Shown here piece after piece: positions 16,324 to 17,382 of a stretch of 17,382 bases of DNA. Under the pieces are notes generated by a model that had not been told where the DNA came from, did no database searches, and saw only the letters and a list, made by a program, of their open reading frames with translations. Made by a program: the position numbers and the translations under genes. The stretch covers positions 1-17,382 of the forward strand of contig DJMN01000027.1 in assembly GCA_002435385.1 (NCBI GenBank), in the 5' to 3' direction. This DNA comes from Patescibacteria group bacterium UBA6489 (GTDB lineage Bacteria > Patescibacteriota > Gracilibacteria > BD1-5 > UBA6164). Numbering within the stretch: the first letter of the stretch is position 1; each line of letters opens with the position of its first letter.

Positions 16324-16925
16324 TATATTTTTCAGTTAACAACTAAGTTATTTATTATTTCTATGGCATTTCATTTCATAGCATGTCAATATCAGTCAAG
16401 TTGTATAAATTTTGCTCATACTTGTTTTGCTAATTTTTTTCAATTTTCAGGTGGTACTGCTTCATCATCTTTTGAGTTTATTACAAATATTTCATTTACT
16501 AGCTTTGTCAGGTTTACATCATTTTTGTCTAAATAATCATATAGCTTTCATGTGTTTTCTTTTTTACTTTTTGATCTTCATGGGCACATCATAACAAGTC
16601 TATTTATTTTTATATTGTTTTCTTTTATATATTTCACAACAACTCATCCTCCATAGGATACTGTTAGTATAGCATCATATTTGGAAAAATCTAGATTATC
16701 TAATGTTTTTTCCCATGATTCATAAGTTGGATCTTGTGATTTATCAAACTGTGGAGTATCTATTTTTACTAATCTTTTTTCTAGGTCCTCTACTCTTTTA
16801 TGTAGTGCAATTTTAGGGTCTTTTAGATCTGTTCATTTTCCATGAATTCCAAGTGCATATTTTATTTGCATAATTTTATCATATACTTTATAAAATTTCT
16901 CCTGCTTTCCCAAAGGAAGTGCCAT
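16323..16925 (-). CDS. RBBP9/YdeN-like alpha/beta hydrolase
   Basis: Code 25 gives 200 residues ending at TAA 16323, overlapping the MazG gene. Family features are the early oxyanion motif (GIHGKGTD, residues 26-33), the nucleophile elbow (TVSYGGG, Ser90), the acid (NSKDDEAVP, Asp153 or Asp154) and the catalytic histidine (LDGYGHAM, His181). These small serine hydrolases act on esters or peptides; physiological substrates are mostly unknown. The longest start is at 16925. An in-frame ATG at 16871 (MQIKYALGIHG) would place the HG motif where relatives usually have it and is a serious alternative. Standard-code reading would cut the gene into pieces. It heads a two-gene unit downstream of the structured RNA and R2 repeat. 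Confidence 0.85.
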
Positions 16926-16935
16926 CTGTAGTTAA

Positions 16936-16988
16936 ACTTGTAGTCTCCCTCCCCCTCCAAAGGAGAGAAAATTTAGGGTGAGGGTAAA
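16936..16988. repeat. Dispersed repeat R2, copy b
   Basis: ACTTGTAGTCTCCCTCCCCC, then a CTCC-AA-AGGAG palindrome and AGGGTGAGGG. It is homologous to copy a at 15876-15928 in the same orientation. The two copies bracket the alpha/beta hydrolase-MazG pair. It lies between the RNA terminator and the hydrolase start. Confidence 0.7.
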
Positions 16989-16992
16989 ACTA

Positions 16993-17044
16993 AAAAAGCA
17001 CATAAATCAAATCTCTTTTCAGAAATCCAATCTATGTGCTTTCG
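16993..17044 (-). terminator. Terminator of the 17-kb RNA
   Basis: On the - strand AAAGCACATA begins a long, nearly complete stem (inner arm GATTTCT, GAAA loop, AGAGATT) closed by TATGTGCTTTTTT. It is a very strong factor-independent terminator and fixes both the strand and the 3' end of the upstream RNA. Confidence 0.88.
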
Positions 17045-17246
17045 GTCCGTTTTATTATATCTGATTGTCAACAGAGGTTTTTAACCCTTTGAATCGAAAA
17101 TCAACCATCCCACGGAAGTTACCACCTAAAGCGAATACTCTATTTTATCTTTGTTAACGAAGTATTTCACCTCCGGAAGATTCTAATAAGTTTTATAAAA
17201 CCGTTCTTTCTTCAGCTTGTTAGTTGATATCTAACTCAAATGCTTT
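16993..17246 (-). ncRNA. Structured RNA of about 250 nt, family not recognised
   Basis: A promoter (17253-17280) and a strong terminator (16993-17044) define this transcript on the - strand. Its interior is more GC-rich than the flanks and folds locally: GTTAG/CTAAC near the 5' end, AATACT/AGTATT near 17130-17160, and a hairpin near 17066-17091. A long-range closure CGGTTTTAT with ATAAAA(CGGA bulge)CCG would enclose the core. No frame of useful length exists. I could not match conserved blocks of RNase P RNA, tmRNA, 4.5S/SRP RNA or 6S RNA. The string AGGTGGTAACTTCCGTGG only loosely recalls a T-box. It is either a stand-alone RNA or a terminated leader of the hydrolase-MazG operon, which starts 68 bases after the terminator. 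Confidence 0.6.
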
Positions 17247-17252
17247 TTCTTA

Positions 17253-17280
17253 ATTATATAGCTTTTATTTAATAACACAA
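17253..17280 (-). promoter_or_regulatory. Promoter of the 17-kb RNA
   Basis: On the - strand, TTGTGT (17280-17275) and a perfect TATAAT (17258-17253) are separated by 16 bases, predicting a start near 17246. The -35 is a partial match. Confidence 0.5.
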
Positions 17281-17313
17281 ATTTATAAAAAAATAAATAA
17301 TTTAAAGTGAAAA

Positions 17314-17341
17314 TTGACATCTTGCAAAAAGAATATAAAAT
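17314..17341 (+). promoter_or_regulatory. Promoter directed off the right edge
   Basis: TTGACA (17314-17319) and TAAAAT (17336-17341) are separated by 16 bases. Transcription would start about 17348 and leave the window, divergent from the RNA gene. No coding start is seen in the remaining 35 bases. Confidence 0.5.
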
Positions 17342-17382
17342 CATTTATATTTACAGTGTGCAGATTGTAATACGAAGTGCAA

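Noticed and set aside
16412..16594. + strand hydrophobic frames at 16412-16594, 15256-15510, 12704-12958 and 11264-11473
   Set aside because: Each lies antisense to a recognised code-25 gene. Hydrophobicity comes from T-rich DNA read in the wrong strand.
16993..17246. T-box riboswitch, tmRNA or RNase P RNA
   Set aside because: The string AGGTGGTAACTTCCGTGG only loosely recalls the T-box, and no antiterminator pairs with the terminator. The tmRNA acceptor end and RNase P core blocks are absent by eye.
1..17382. tRNA or rRNA genes
   Set aside because: No cloverleaf with a GGTTCRA-type T-loop and matching acceptor stem was found, and no rRNA-like segment was recognised.

Overview
This window has two parts that look genetically different. 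From about 3.5 kb to the right edge, almost every gene becomes a full-length, recognisable protein only if TGA is read as glycine. TAA and TAG still act as stops. The clearest proof is a P-loop in which all three glycines are TGA (GANGTGKSS, near 8400) and the isoleucyl-tRNA synthetase segment FYD-TGA-PPFIT-TGA-TPHYG. This is genetic code 25, known from Candidatus Absconditabacteria (SR1) and Gracilibacteria (BD1-5) of the Patescibacteria/CPR. Very AT-rich DNA, small genes, several lineage-specific lipoproteins and membrane proteins, and starts without Shine-Dalgarno sequences fit that assignment.

Positions 1-3330 differ. GC is visibly higher, all four genes have Shine-Dalgarno-like sequences, and none of about 50 glycines is TGA. 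The region carries a small two-helix membrane protein (+ strand) facing a three-gene operon (- strand): a small membrane protein followed by two SPFH/band-7-like proteins. It is either DNA acquired from a standard-code bacterium or an assembly chimera, with the change lying near 3.3-3.55 kb.

Positions 3550-8468 hold a large unrecognised protein (-), a repeat-bearing lipoprotein (+), a possible tiny membrane protein (+), and a single-chain ABC-type ATPase plus TOPRIM/DUF4435 protein (-). The last resembles a fused PARIS (AriA-AriB) or OLD-type anti-phage effector. Positions 8537-12352 encode an unusually long isoleucyl-tRNA synthetase (1271 residues) with a complete histidine-phosphatase (phosphoglycerate-mutase-like) domain spliced in after the KMSKS loop. 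An in-frame copy of a G-rich dispersed repeat lies near its C-terminus. A lipoprotein gene lies just upstream of it.

Positions 12971-14044 contain two near-identical direct repeats of about 350 bp, full of palindromes, bracketing a small membrane-protein gene. The second repeat supplies the last codons of an Imm32-like gene. Then come a membrane protein, a Nudix hydrolase, and an alpha/beta hydrolase overlapping by one base with a MazG-type pyrophosphohydrolase. The right end carries a structured RNA of about 250 nt on the - strand, with its own promoter and a strong terminator. I cannot assign it to a family.

The strongest candidates for new biology are the synthetase-phosphatase fusion, the recoded ATPase-TOPRIM defence protein, the unassigned RNA, and the code boundary near 3.4 kb. 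All translations and counts were made by hand.
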